Shown piece by piece: positions 32,989-44,620 of a stretch of DNA of 64,000 bases. How positions within the stretch are numbered: the first letter of the stretch is position 1; the number at the start of each line of letters is the position of its first letter. A program made the translations under genes and the position numbers. Below the pieces are notes generated by a model. It worked only from the letters and a program-made list of their open reading frames with translations. It was not told the origin of the DNA and did not search any database. Origin of the DNA: Strigamia acuminata (Eukaryota > Arthropoda > Chilopoda > Geophilomorpha > Linotaeniidae); assembly GCA_949358305.1 (NCBI GenBank), contig OX442317.1, forward strand, positions 10,110,186-10,174,185, given 5' to 3'.

Positions 32989-34026
32989 ATGTGCCAGTTT
33001 AACAAGTTTTGCTGCGGTTGTTCGCTCCGCGCTGGTGCCATCACTGCAGCTGTGCTGAATTTAGTGAGTAATTACTCTAATTACATATTGATTAATTCGT
33101 CATATGACCATATAGTCTACCTTTAACTATAGATATAAGTGTCGCAACACGCTCATGTTTGCTATTTATTTTCAACTACAGGTCAATGTTATATTAACTC
33201 TGATTGGAGCTGCCGTTCTCATTTACTATGGGATTCGTGCGGATAAAGACGGATATCCCAATTTAGCAAGACGTGTGTTATTTATTGCTTATTCTTTTAA
33301 CTTTTCACGTTGAAATAAATCCACTACTAATATTTTCAAATAAAATAATTTTCTGGACGTTCCCTGATTTAAATTCTTTTATCTTCGACATCCGGAATGT
33401 CTTTCTTCTTTTTTTCAATTTTATTAATTGTATGAGAGCGCCGTGCGAGCAAAAAAATAGCTCTTGACTCATCCCGTTTCCATTTTAGGCGATTACAGCA
33501 AAGCCGGACTTTATCTCATTGCGGGCGTTTTTGGAATTGTCTCATTCGTCTGCTTGATTATCGCAATTAAAAAGGTATTTATTTAAAAAAAAAATAATAA
33601 ATAATAAAATTTTGTTTCAATCCACCATAAAAATTATAAATTTCTATTTTTCTCACCTTGTTTTCAGAGCCGTCCAGGATTATTGGTGCCATGGTTGGTT
33701 TGCTTCCTCTTGAAAATAATCATTGTTGGTGTTTGTGTCACATTAGCCATAACTGTCCGAGTAAGAAGTGTATTTTGACACGTTGTACGGTCTCTAAAAT
33801 TGCATTGATTAATTAATGCATTATTTTTTAAAACTGTTTCAGTATTACACCTACTTTGTGATGATTGTTCCTCTTGGGTTTTGTGTAAGTATTCATAATT
33901 AGCATCAAACTAAGGTCGTTTGATTAATGCCGTAGCTTTTCTTTGCAGCTTTACATGTGGACAGTTGTACTAAGTTACCATCGCGAACTTAAAGAAAAAA
34001 ACAGTCTTACTACTGAAAAGGTATAA
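32989..34026 (+). CDS. Small four-span membrane protein, copy 2
   Basis: Six exons: 32989-33063, 33182-33272, 33489-33574, 33668-33760, 33843-33884, 33949-34026; 154 residues, all phases consistent. It begins MCQFNKFCCGCSLRAGAI, has hydrophobic segments matching copy 1, a short polar loop (YGIRADKDGYPN) between spans 1 and 2, and ends after LYMWTVVLSYHRELKEKN with a lysine-containing tail. The last exon could instead splice at 34021 (GTATAA); I chose the stop at 34024-34026 because copy 1 ends at the equivalent place. Function unknown. Confidence 0.85.
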
Positions 34027-34256
34027 AAATATATTTTAAAAAATAGTACTCCGTATTAGCATTGCTTTTTCAATGTACAACATGATAGCTTAGCTTTTAA
34101 ATACTCGTGGTAATTGTAATTAACAGAATAAATGACAATTTGCATACAAATATCTCCTTTATTTTGTACTACCATTGAAATCCAGCTACAAGAAACACGG
34201 CAGTTCCAACTGCATTACACAATTGCTTGAATTTTTAATTTATAATACATTTGGTG

Positions 34257-35343
34257 TTAAAATTTAGTTAGCGTTGTTGAAGATGGTGGCATGTGCCTCG
34301 TCATGTATCTCGGGTTCGAATGTGAACTTTGGTTTCCCCAAGTGGCACGATACGAAATTGCCTTTAAGTGGGGTGGTTCTTTTCGTCTGTACTCTGATAT
34401 AGTTATTGCTTCAGGAGGCTGGTGAGAAACACAAACAGTTCCGGCTGGAAAATACACACCGGATGGCATGTTTTGCTCAGTCCACCATGGGGATGGAGAC
34501 TGAGTTGAATTTGGTAAATAACTCGGAATGTAACCAGCAGAGTCAAATTTGCCGTGCTCTTGGACTTCGTGCAGATAACTAAACACAATAATCCAAAGAT
34601 ACACCTAAATAGCAAAAATTAACGTATTACATACGAAATATTGCCAGTCTAGTCTTACCGAAAACGACAAGTAACAAATAGTCACTAAATGTGCTAAATA
34701 CTTTGCAATTAAAATTAAAATTAAAATTATTATTAAAATAATTTATTTTATTTTATATTTCTTCATAATACCCCTCTCATTATACTAAGCAATGCAACAG
34801 CACTGTACAATACAAATTTAATCAGATGTAGACTTAACCATGCTATGAGAAGCATTGGAGTTTTCTGTACACAAAAAAAAAAAGAAAAAAAGATTTGCAT
34901 AACACTCTGTATTGATTGATAAATTCTCTGTTACGATGAAATACCTGGGCAATTCCAATAGTTATTAGACCAAAGCATAATGCTGTTAATATAAGAGTTA
35001 CTACATAAATCACTTCAACAATTTCTTGTTTTTCTCGAAGGTAATCTAGAAATAATGAGTTAACAGGTTACTGTTAACAACAATATCAATTTCAATGTGT
35101 TACCATGAGTTAGAAAAATATCTTTGCTCAAGAGTGTGGATTCAGATTTACTTTTCAATAATATGACTGCTAAAAATATAACTTCTGCCTAAAGAAATAC
35201 ATGGAGTGTGTGATAAATAAATAAATAAATAAACATTAGTAATCATATTTGTTGTGTAATATTTTTACAGCATTTGCAATTGCTGCAGATATGACGCCAT
35301 CCCGTAAAGGGAAATTGCAACAGTAATATTTCAGGTTACACAT
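34257..35343 (-). CDS. Small four-span membrane protein with long C-terminal tail, copy 3
   Basis: Six exons: 35269-35343, 35104-35188, 34945-35045, 34772-34864, 34659-34700, 34257-34604; 247 residues. Exon 1 is again 75 nt and encodes MCNLKYYCCNFPLRDGVI; exons 4 and 5 are again 93 and 42 nt. After the fourth span (VYLWIIVFSYLHEVQ) it gains about 95 residues of polar, Pro/Ser/Tyr-rich tail (PNSTQSPSPWW, VSHQPPEAITISEY), absent from the other copies, which is likely cytoplasmic and could recruit partners. Function unknown. Confidence 0.82.
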
Positions 35344-36463
35344 CAAACATTATCCTTCCACCATTTTAGGTGTCAGTTTTAATGCTGCAAATGTCTATTG
35401 TTGAGTACGTATTATCACATTGTTTGAACGAAATCAAAAATATGATACTTAATTGTCATTTAATTTCTTGTACGCAGTAAACAAGAAAAAAAATCACCTA
35501 CTGATTCTAGGCCTAATTTGTCCTACTTTAGAGCGAAATTTAAATACAAAATGCCCAAACTGTTTAAGCAGAAGCAAATAACCTAATAAAACAGAAAAGT
35601 ATACATAAAACCTGCAAACAAGTTTACATTTTGGGCTAAAGTGATGGTTGGTTGTTAATTGAAATTGTTTATTTCAATTAAAGTTCTAAAGATGAATTCG
35701 CGTGTTAGCATTCACCGTGCGCTACGTGGATTATGTTTTACAATCTAATCTTAACTATGAGAAAGAACTCACCGTTCCTTATTTTATCCAGAAATACTAC
35801 GTAATCTTGACCGAAAAGAATTGCACAGCTCAAATTTCCCCAAAACCTTTACAAATTTCGTAATTCCAACATTACCGTACACAACATTGAAATATCTTAC
35901 ATTCAAATTGCATTCTGACGACTTACCATCACGTGTAAAACCTGAAAAATTATATTCGTTAAGCCTCATTCATCTGCAGGTTCAAACTAAAAAGCACCCC
36001 TCCCCCCCCCCCCCCTTTGACTTCCCTGCATCGCGCAAAGCAAAATGTCGCTCCAAACGCCACACGCGATGCAATGCTCAAAGAGCACGCGAAAAATCAC
36101 TTGGATTATAAACGATTTTTTAATTTTTTTGGTCTGTGTCACACAATTGATTTTTTTGGGATTGAAATTTAGAATTCTCTGCACAACTATTTATTTCATC
36201 TATTCACCATTTCCACTAAAAAGTCTTTGTTTTTCCGGGCAGCCTCTCTCTATTGAAAGTTAAAACAATAATTGATAGTTACAATCCACAAATAAATGTT
36301 TAAAAAACATAAAATACTTCAATAGAAAAATATACATTTGTATACAAACATCTATTTTGCTACCAATAGGAGTGATGTAAAAAGAATTGGCTAAGAAACT
36401 ATAAGCTGAAAACACAGTTCAATTAGAATTTAAAAAGAAAACATCCACATGTTATCTACTCAC
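35344..36463. other. No gene recognised
   Basis: AT-rich spacer with a poly-C run (36000-36015). I see no exon that fits the flanking tetraspan family. Confidence 0.4.
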
Positions 36464-36960
36464 TTCTCCCAAAATATACAAACAGCTGCACATATGATAA
36501 TTTGGAAAGTAATAAAAACCAACCACATCAATACCAAGTCAGCCCTTTTCTATTGCACAAATTTGTATTTTATTTTGAATACAGATTTACTCAAAACAGA
36601 TCTTACTTCTATAATACCCATGACTAAAGAAACCAATCCAATAACTGTGAAAATGGAAACTGCCAAATAAACTCAAGCAAGTGCTAATATCTCTGAAATG
36701 ATGAAAAACAAAAAAAGAAACAGTCTTTTAAACCGTACGAATCAATAATTAATTCAATATACGATTTTTTGTAGCATGATCAGTTTCTGGTATGTGGACA
36801 TATGGATCCATTACATAAACAACTACAGCTGTCAACAGAAGAATAATATGAATCCGTAGTTTTTAAATTTAACTACACTTAAAGACTTCAGTAGTGTCAA
36901 ACGCCAGTGATTCCAGCAGCTGCTTTGGCACCCATTTCTAATGTCAATGCACAACTAAAG
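36464..36960 (-). pseudogene. Tetraspan membrane protein copy with in-frame stop
   Basis: Pieces equivalent to exons 1-4 lie in order on the minus strand: CALTLEMGAKAAAGITG (near 36950-36900), IHIILLLTAVVVYVM (near 36850-36770), an 86-nt exon at 36607-36692, and an 86-nt exon at 36464-36549 (ADLVLMWLVFITFQIII). The third matches the family length exactly but reads LALA-stop-VYLAV, with TGA where copy 2 has a Gly codon. The first piece lacks a usable ATG and has a TAA just upstream. Most likely a dead duplicate. Confidence 0.6.
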
Positions 36961-37106
36961 TTTTAATTTGGGAGCCATTTTGTTTTGTGCTGCCACCTAT
37001 AGGCAACAATTCAATTGTGAACGAGGAAAATAAAAGTCCAAGCACACGTTTATTGTATCTAAATTTGTTTTACTATGAGAAAAAAAAATACATTTTAAAA
37101 TTATAA

Positions 37107-37971
37107 TTATGAATTTGAACTTGTCATTGATGATGCATTGTCAGGAACAATTCCTTTTAATAAATTGTGATAACTGTACACAATTAGCCAGAGATATATC
37201 TGCAAAGATGTGCGATGAAGGATATCTCCAAAATGAGAATCGATTTATTGAATTTTACCATTGATATTAAACTAGGAACCGATAAAGCAAATAATAAATA
37301 CTATTTAAAAAATAGAAATCAAATTAATCGATTGATTGAGACTTGAGAGTAAAAATTCTAAGACTGTACTTGAATGGTTTTACTTATATCAGGCCATAAT
37401 GTCGAAATGAAAACACCGAGTGCTGTGTTGACGATGCTGTATGCGATGTAAATTATCTCCACAATCAACCAAACAAAGATAAATGAAAATTTTTCCTACA
37501 AATATACAATGTCATAAATCAATCTAATTAAAATTCCTTCTTATTCTTACATTCATTATTCCTACGAGTAAAAAAATTTCAGCTACAATCAGACTCAAAA
37601 TGACACAAATGTAAACGGTTACAGCGATGGAAATGAATTTGTTGACAACTGAAAAATAGAGATAAAACAGAGATAAAACATAAAAGACACGACAAATGAT
37701 AATTTATAATTATGCTCACCAAATGGGACATCATTGCTCACTCTCTGATCAAGTTGTTGAACTTCCATGCTCTTAGAAAACGCAAGGTAGGTTAAAATCG
37801 AGTTTAAACCAGAAACTGTCACTAATACTGATTTAATCTAAATGTGTTTCAAAGATAGTAAGTGGTAACATTCAATTGAATCATTAGTTGGCTTACTGCA
37901 CTTATAACAGCTGAGATGATGGCTCCAGTTTCTACAGAACAACCGCAGCAAAAATGTTCAAAAGTGCACAT
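37107..37971 (-). CDS. Small four-span membrane protein, copy 4
   Basis: Five exons: 37897-37971 (again 75 nt), 37720-37837, 37551-37648, 37370-37495, 37107-37199; 169 residues. Starts MCTFEHFCCGCSVETGAI, has four hydrophobic segments, a longer polar loop after span 1 (SKSMEVQQLDQRVSND), and ends with the family motif IYLWLIVYSYHNLL and a short Ser-rich tail. The family exons 4 and 5 appear merged into one 126-nt exon. Function unknown. Confidence 0.82.
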
Positions 37972-38903
37972 TTTGATTCTTCATTAGGAGGCCTAACTGT
38001 GTTTGAAAGCCATAACACAATACAAAAATCGAGCTGTTAAAAAACATAACAATCATCTTATTAAACAAACAGCCAGCCAAGGCTTGCACTCTAAAACAAT
38101 GTCAGATCTTGCGGAGAGAATCCCGATTGCACCGACAAAAATGGTTTTATATCCAACACCGACCGCACATATTGGCTCGATGGCAAATGGAATCTCAACA
38201 AAAATCGCCGTCAAGAATGAAACAATAAATCAGGTTACTCAACTGGTATCAAATATTCATTAAAAAAAATCGAAGATAATAATAAATTTGTTTGCAATTA
38301 TTTGCAAGTGTTAGCTTTCTAATTTATGATGCGGTGGTAGCCCTTTATTCCAGCTAAATAAAGAATAAACAGAGCATTTTAACTAGATAATTTACATGTC
38401 TTAGTGAAGTGTTCGAACACAAGCAACATATTATTCGCTTACCCAGTGCCCAATATGCAAATTTGTACTGTATTGAATTTTTGCAATGTTTTAAACAGAG
38501 TATCATACTTGTTGATTTAATAAGAAACTGCGAGGATATTTTTCATTAGCGAGATGTTTGGTATTGGTGGATTGAAATATTTTACAGCACTTTTTCGTTA
38601 CAAACTAAAGTCCGAGCCACTTGTTTTGAAATAAATGTTTTAATTAACTTAGTAACAATCATTGCAGCATTAAAAATGTCGAGGACAAGGACTGGCTCTG
38701 AGAAGAAATGATTTCCCACCACAACACATTTTAGATTGGTTTTTAGTTCGATTCATTTCATCGACGAAATAATCGGACCCCATACCAATTACAAGAATAG
38801 CATCGTAACGAGGGACTACTGTACATAAAAAAGAACATCAAAGTACAAAATAATTGTTCTTCAATTTTAATTTCTCTTCAATTATATTCTAATTCTAAGT
38901 CAG
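37972..38903. other. Spacer with a possible tetraspan relic
   Basis: On the minus strand, about 38240-38070 reads as hydrophobic protein (PICAVGVGYKTIFVGAIG, then ECKPWLAVCLI), loosely like the first exon of the neighbouring tetraspan genes, but without a start, splice sites or a continuing frame. The rest shows nothing recognisable. Confidence 0.3.
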
Positions 38904-39592
38904 CTAATCTGCATTAAAATCGTCGTTCGTCCTCGTTGAAGTTGAAGTCCCAGGCGCATCCAATGCAGCACTTCCGCGTTTCTTTTTTTTCCCGATCGTT
39001 GTATTCGCCTTTTGTTGATTCTTGGTCGCTTTGTTTTGCGGCAGTGACAAAATCTGGCAAGAAATTTTAATTCGTCAGAACAAAACCCACGAAAAAGAAA
39101 AGAAATGAAAACCTTAAATGTACTTCCATCCTGAGTTGCTTTTGCACGCAATTCCTGCTCGATTCGCGAATTAATTTCGAACTGGAGTTTCTAGAATTTC
39201 AATTTTCAAAATAAAATGACAATTTCGTATTTAATTTCAAATTAAGCATTTGCCATTTGTGTTTTTTTTTTTTTTTTTTTTTTTTTATGTTAATTTTTTT
39301 TTCTTACTTGTTGAACTTTTGCTGCGGAGTTCGGTTTGCGTGATGATTTACTCCCAGTCTTTGAAACTAGAAATAAATATCAAAAATAATAATTACTCGA
39401 TTAATTAAATTAAATAATAGATAAAAAAGAAAAAAAAGAAAAACGAAGAAAAAGAAGAAAAAACACGTTTATAGTTTCTAGTTTACCCTTCTTGGCCAAC
39501 AAGACTTTTCGCTTGGACACTGCCGATTTGCGATTCAACTTGACCCCCGGTAAACTTTTGCCGCCTGGCGCTCTGCGCGTCCCTTGAACCAT
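38904..39592 (-). CDS. Small basic protein, UPF0390 (C19orf53/LYDG10)-like
   Basis: Four exons: 39487-39592, 39308-39366, 39113-39190, 38904-39053; 130 residues. It starts MVQGTRRAPGGK and is rich in Lys/Arg at the N-terminus, has a central predicted helix (KLQFEINSRIEQELRAKA) that resembles the conserved helix of UPF0390 proteins, and ends in a Lys-run plus Ser/Thr/Asp-rich tail. The family is small and of unknown function; basic composition suggests a nuclear or nucleolar place. Splice phases agree throughout. Confidence 0.72.
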
Positions 39593-39765
39593 TTTCGGAA
39601 TCTCGATTGAATTGAAATTAATCAAAATTTAGTTAATCCGTGTTGTAGGTTCAACCTAAAAAGACGACTAACAAACCAACGAACGCAATACGCAAATTAA
39701 TAATAGTGGCGGACGAGGGCAGCACCTATCCTTTTTACCACAAAGTACGGAAGTCAAGTGGGTCC

Positions 39766-39970
39766 ACTTTCAAATCAGTTGCAAATCATAGCAAATTATG
39801 ACAAATCATGGGAAATCACTTACGAATCATAGCAAATCATAGCAAATTATGGCAAATCATGGGAAATCACTTATGAATCATAGCAAATCAACTATAAATC
39901 GTAGCAAATCAATTAAAAATCACAGCAAAGCTATCAGATCAATAAAAAATCACAGCAAAGCTATCACCAA
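39766..39970. repeat. Tandem array of AAATCATAGC-type units
   Basis: About ten imperfect units of 10-20 bp built on GCAAATCATAG, ATGGGAAATCACTTA and AAATCACAGCAAAGCTATCA. Confidence 0.75.
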
Positions 39971-40127
39971 CACCAACACTTGTGTGACGGGAGCCAAAAG
40001 CCCTAGCTAAGCCACAAAATGCATTGCAATAAACTTAACATAACCTAATCTAAATTGGTTCCTGAAACAGTTGTTATGGGAGGCTGTGTTAGGAAACAAA
40101 ATTTAACTGCCGCACATTGTTCATTTA

Positions 40128-41318
40128 AGGTGCGGCACAAAAAATTATGAACACGTGAAATTTGTTTGTTTTGAATTGATCTCGTCATTTTATGGTTTTC
40201 TAACCTATTCCAATCGTTTTTTCACATCAAAATAAGCAAGAAACCTTGTTTTTTAACATGGAAACTTTTATTTTTCTCTCGCAATCAACTAAAATGAAAA
40301 AACACCCTGGTTCAAAAAATTATGAACAGTTGGTTAACAATGATTTATGACAATGTAGGCAATGATTTAGTACCATTTAATACCAAATAAAGTTACCCTA
40401 CTTTAGTATAACTATGTACACCCTGTCTAACATGGAATTAATTAGTGATTTTAATGTGGTGTTAACATGGTCTCCGACGCATTTTTCATTTGACTGTAAA
40501 TAAAAATCAGTCTGCTCGAAAAATTGCTAAAGAATTGAGTGTAAATGTATAAAATACCACATTTACTTGAGTTTTGAAGAAGAATGACAATAGTAAGTAG
40601 ATGAAAAAGAAGGCAAAACCCTTCCTAAAAAAGAAGCACAAAGAAGACCTTTGAAAAATACTCCTCTTCTTTATTTAAATTATGCCAATAGCATTTATTG
40701 CCATCTGGGTCATTAAGGTTGAACTTTTTTCATCACAGAAAATTATTTTTCTCCATTCTGCTTCCCAGGTTTGATATTTTTTTGCCCACTTTAATCTGTC
40801 TTCTTTGTGCTTCTTTTTTAGGAGGGGTTTTGCCTTCTTTTTCATCTACTTACTACTGTCATTCTTCTTCAAAACTCAAGTAAATGTGGTATTTTATACA
40901 TTTACACTCAATTCATTAGCAATTTTTCGAGCAGACTGATTTTTATTTACAGTCAAATGGAAAATGCGTCGGAGACCAAGTTAACACCACATTAAAATCA
41001 CTAATTAATTCCATGTTAGACAGAGTGTACATAGTTATACTAAAGTAGGGTAACTTTATTTGGTATTAAATGGTACTAAATAATTGCCTACATTGTCATA
41101 AATCATTGTTAACCAACTGTTCATAATTTTTTGAACCAGGGTGTTTTTTCATTTTAGTTGATTGCGAGAGAAAAATAAAAGTTTCCATGTTAAAAAAACA
41201 AGGTTTCTTGCTTATTTTGATGTGAAAAAACGATTGGAATAGGTTAGAAAACCATAAAATGAGAGATCAATTCAAAACAAACAAATTTCACGTGTTCATA
41301 ATTTTTTGTGCCGCACCT
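40128..41318. mobile_element. Palindromic Tc1/mariner-like element (two inverted half copies)
   Basis: Two arms of about 520 bp (40129-40649 and 40798-41317) are inverted repeats of each other with few differences. Outer ends are GGTGCGGCACAAAAAATTAT and its complement, flanked by TTAA on both sides (TA would be the usual Tc1 target). Each arm also has an inner copy of CAAAAAATTATGAACA, the double-repeat pattern of IR/DR Tc1-like elements. The spacer 40650-40797 is unique and codes on the minus strand for the middle of a transposase. Confidence 0.8.
40655..40945 (-). pseudogene. Tc1-like transposase fragment
   Basis: Minus-strand reading gives a helix-turn-helix remnant (SARKIANELSVN near 40940-40905) and, after stops and a deletion, RLKWAKKYQTW then WRKIIFCDEKKFNLND and a PDG...YWHNL block, the signature around the first catalytic Asp of Tc1-type transposases. 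The C-terminal half with the remaining catalytic residues is missing, replaced by the inverted arm. Confidence 0.75.
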
Positions 41319-42455
41319 TAAATCAGTCATTAGAAAATAGCCAAACCGCTTTGACTTACGTCTCCGAAAAAAATTAACCAAAGTCGAACGCAACATCTCA
41401 CAACTCCAGCTGCCATTATGATGCGGTGAGGTACCTAGAACACTCACCTTGCAAGGGAAAATTGTACTAGCAGAAGTTTTCCGCCCCCATTATATTTTTG
41501 AATCGTATGGATGCGCAGTGACATTCCACGGGTTCGCCTTTACTATTGTTTGGTGACCCAGTCACCGAGAGACACTACTCTCACTTGTCAGTCTCAGGTC
41601 TAAAAAAATAATTGACAAGCTATCCTTCTCTGTTGGTATGGCATGTTTTTAGGGTCAGGCATGGAAGGTGTGACAAATATACAATACCCATTTTTGTTTT
41701 CTAAGACTGTGACATCTCGATGAATCCCTAGAAGAATAGTTGATACTTGTCTGAGATATCCGAGATGATTGAGACGTGCCTATAACCATTTTGTTTCTAA
41801 TTGCTACGGGAGCTCTTTTTTCCTCGGCGGTTAACACTAGTATTTCAAATGCTCGGGTCAAATCTTGACTCCAAAATAATTACAAAGTCAAACTATATGA
41901 GAAGGAAAAATGTTGGACACACTGTGCTGATCTCGGCTGATCCCATTTCCATAAGAACTTAGAAGTTAAGAAGCATTGGGCCTTGTCGACGCTTGCTGGG
42001 AATCTCAATCTGATTGACAAGAACATCTGCCACTCAACTGCAACTGAGTTTTCTGTGCTTTTCCAAGTTCTCGGTGATAATGTGTAAACCCACACAGGAA
42101 CTGCCGTTTTTGCCGCTTACGTTCTGGGAAAGTCCTTCTTGCAGCCTTTATCGAAGCCCCAATTGAAAGAAAAATCTAGGAATTTTTAAATCCGGTCTTG
42201 TAGGGCCTAAATTCTATAGTTTTGTTAACAAATTCGAAATCTGTCCAGTTTTGGATTTCAGGATTTTTCTAGATGTCTTCCATTGTCTGTTTTACAACTC
42301 AATCACATTTTTTTGTTTTTGTGCAAAGTGTAAAATGGTAAAAACTGTGTGAATACCCAATACCCAATACCCCGTCTCTTTAGCTTTGCGGTGAAATTTC
42401 AGAATCCACAATCACAGCTGCTGTTGTTGTCTTCTCATAACTGGAGTAATCGTAT
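41319..42455. other. No gene recognised
   Basis: Mixed-composition spacer. Short open frames on both strands have no family resemblance or splice context. Confidence 0.4.
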
Positions 42456-42688
42456 TCAGAAGTTCTCGGAGGAGTCTGATTTAGTGTTGAATAGTTCACC
42501 ACTCATTAAATACAAAAGAATTGACAAAATCAAGAAACGAATACTAAAAATCTGAAAAGAAATAAACACTGGTTAGTACAATTTGGTGAGAGAATTGTGG
42601 ACTAATTTACAGCAACCAATACAGCGACGAGAAAAGATATGAATTGGAAGGGATCTCCCAGCGTTGACCTTTTGATTTGTCGCGCCAT
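42456..42688 (-). CDS. Candidate 57-residue two-span membrane protein
   Basis: Two possible exons, 42611-42688 and 42456-42551, joined in phase 0 with a GTAAAT donor and a TTTTCAG acceptor, give 57 residues from ATG 42688: a basic start (MARQIKRSTLGD), two hydrophobic segments (FQFISFLVAVLVA and IRFLILSILLYLM) and an acidic tail. The exon split between two spans recalls the last exons of the tetraspan genes at 31-38 kb, but the family YxWxxVxSY motif is absent. It may be a small real gene or chance. Confidence 0.3.
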
Positions 42689-43065
42689 AATCAGATGGAC
42701 CGGACGTTAGGGTTATTGACTGGGCGAATGCTTTACTGCACTTCCATTACGGTATTGCATCAGAACGAAAGGAATTATTATAGCAAGCAGTTTTGATGGT
42801 TGACATCTTTCGTTTTGCATTGCATTTCAGCATTTCGCATCAACGCTAATAAATTATCGTTTCAAGTGCAGAAGTTATACAAAGCAAATAGTAGATTGGT
42901 GAGAATTTAGAAAGTCGCGACCTCTTTTGACAAAAACAGGAATAATTGATAGTTTGATGCTCATTTCCGCCGCCAGATGTAATTAGCAGTCCTTCCCTTT
43001 TGCTTTTAAATTGATTTAAAATCAAGGAAATGAGGATTGTTGAGCAGCTAAATGAGAGAGAAGGC

Positions 43066-43265
43066 AGTGGCTACGTTCATCTCCGACGTGAACGTATTAT
43101 TTTCATGACCCCCTTGACCCCCCCCCCCCCAGACCTATAACCTTATCCGTTTTTAGCAAAGTCGACGAAATGAGGATTTTCATCAATGTATTTCAATGCA
43201 TCTCTCAACCAATCACAGCGCGTCATGAAAATAAAACGTTCACGTCGGACGTGAGCGTAGCCACT
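43066..43265. mobile_element. MITE, 200 bp, with 44-bp terminal inverted repeats
   Basis: Ends are AGTGGCTACGTTCAT... and its near-complement ...GTGAGCGTAGCCACT; about 40 of 44 bases pair. A poly-C run (43121-43131) sits in the core. No coding capacity and no clear target duplication, so the superfamily is open. Confidence 0.75.
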
Positions 43266-44235
43266 TCGAATTTGCAACTATTGCATAATATAATAAAAGT
43301 TATTTCAATTACATCTCATTAAATTCATACCTGTTGAAGACTAGAAGTTTCTTTGTGCTGAAAAATCCACATCAAGATGGTTTTGCTTTAAATTTAAGCC
43401 CAGCAACAATTTAGTAGTGGAATAGTTGCACAGAAAGTGGAAAAGGTAGACACTTTAGCCATTCCTACTGACAGCTAAATTAAAATCAGCCAGATTAAAA
43501 GAATGAAAAATGGTGCAAAGTTGCAAAGTTCAACACTCACAAAGGCAAGTTCAAGCCAGGTTCAATCTCTGGAGTCACCAAACCAACTCAGACATTTTAA
43601 CATTCAAATAAAAAAAAATTAAAAAAAAATCAATTACAAATGGATTTCTGTGTATTATTACAGCATATCAAACTTAAAAACCAATTAGGGGAGTGAAACA
43701 ATAATTGTCTGTGTCCACTTATTTAATTGAAACAATTTTTATTTCAATATAAAAATATCCTAAACCATTCAGTGCTATACAGATTTGAGTTTTTAAATGC
43801 ATTGTCTAAATATCTTTTTTTTATAATAACCATACACTTCTTATCCATATATTTTTTTGCATATTTTATTCAACAGTAAGTCCATAAACCTCCCAAAACT
43901 CCGTAAAAAGTAAAATAACATTTTTGTTTTCTTCAAAAAAAAAAAATTTAAGAATTTAAAAAAAAATTAAAAATTGAGCCTAGAATAAAAAATTTAAAAA
44001 AAAAATTATAAAATAAAATATTTTTTTTTACATGCTGAAAACTCAATTTTAACATTTGTACAAATTTCTTACAGTAATAATTAATAACAATACAATATTT
44101 AATATTACTGAATTATAACTAAGTTTTGGTGCTGTTGAACACATGGCCGCATACTGATATGGTGCACAAGATTGCTAATGGAAGGAAAAAAAAAATCAGG
44201 ATTTGTTGATATTGATTTCAACTTTTTTCCCCAAG
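43266..44235. other. No gene recognised
   Basis: Strongly AT-rich spacer with several A- and T-runs (43610-43640, 43935-44030). Confidence 0.4.
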
Positions 44236-44478
44236 TGATGAAAACATAACGTCAAATATTGGGAAATTAAGACTTGGCCACCCTGGTGCTGGTTTTTACA
44301 ACGATTTATGGGTTCCAGTTACTTCAGAGGACATAAAAGAATTTAAGCAGGTGACAACGGATTTGTGTTCTGTTTCTGGTTTCTTTTATTTATTATTTTT
44401 TAGCTGCTTTTTTGTCTTGTAGAGGATAAGTGTGAGAAAAAAATTGTTTTATTACATGTTTATTTGATTTTTCTTTAA
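44236..44478 (+). CDS. Two candidate exons of an unrecognised gene (partial)
   Basis: 44236-44350 is bounded by a pyrimidine-rich CCCCAAG acceptor and a CAG/GTGACA donor and reads NIGKLRLGHPGAGFYNDLW... then SEDIKEFKQ. A second piece, 44404-44478, follows a TTTTTTAG acceptor in phase 0 and continues LLFCLVEDKCEKKIV to a TAA. The pair looks protein-like, but I recognise no family and found no first exon, so it may be a fragment or chance. Confidence 0.25.
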
Positions 44479-44620
44479 TATGTTCCAGTTTGCTAGATTA
44501 AAAGTAAATGCAAGGCATAATCCCATCAGTTTTGCTTTTGCAGTTTATTACACAATTGCAGTGCACAGAGATAATTGTTTATCATTAAATGTATGATTTA
44601 TGTTCAGCTGCACCCAATAC

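Noticed and set aside
38003-38263. 86-codon plus-strand frame
   Set aside because: The minus strand of the same stretch reads as a membrane-protein-like relic of the local tetraspan family, and the plus frame has no support.
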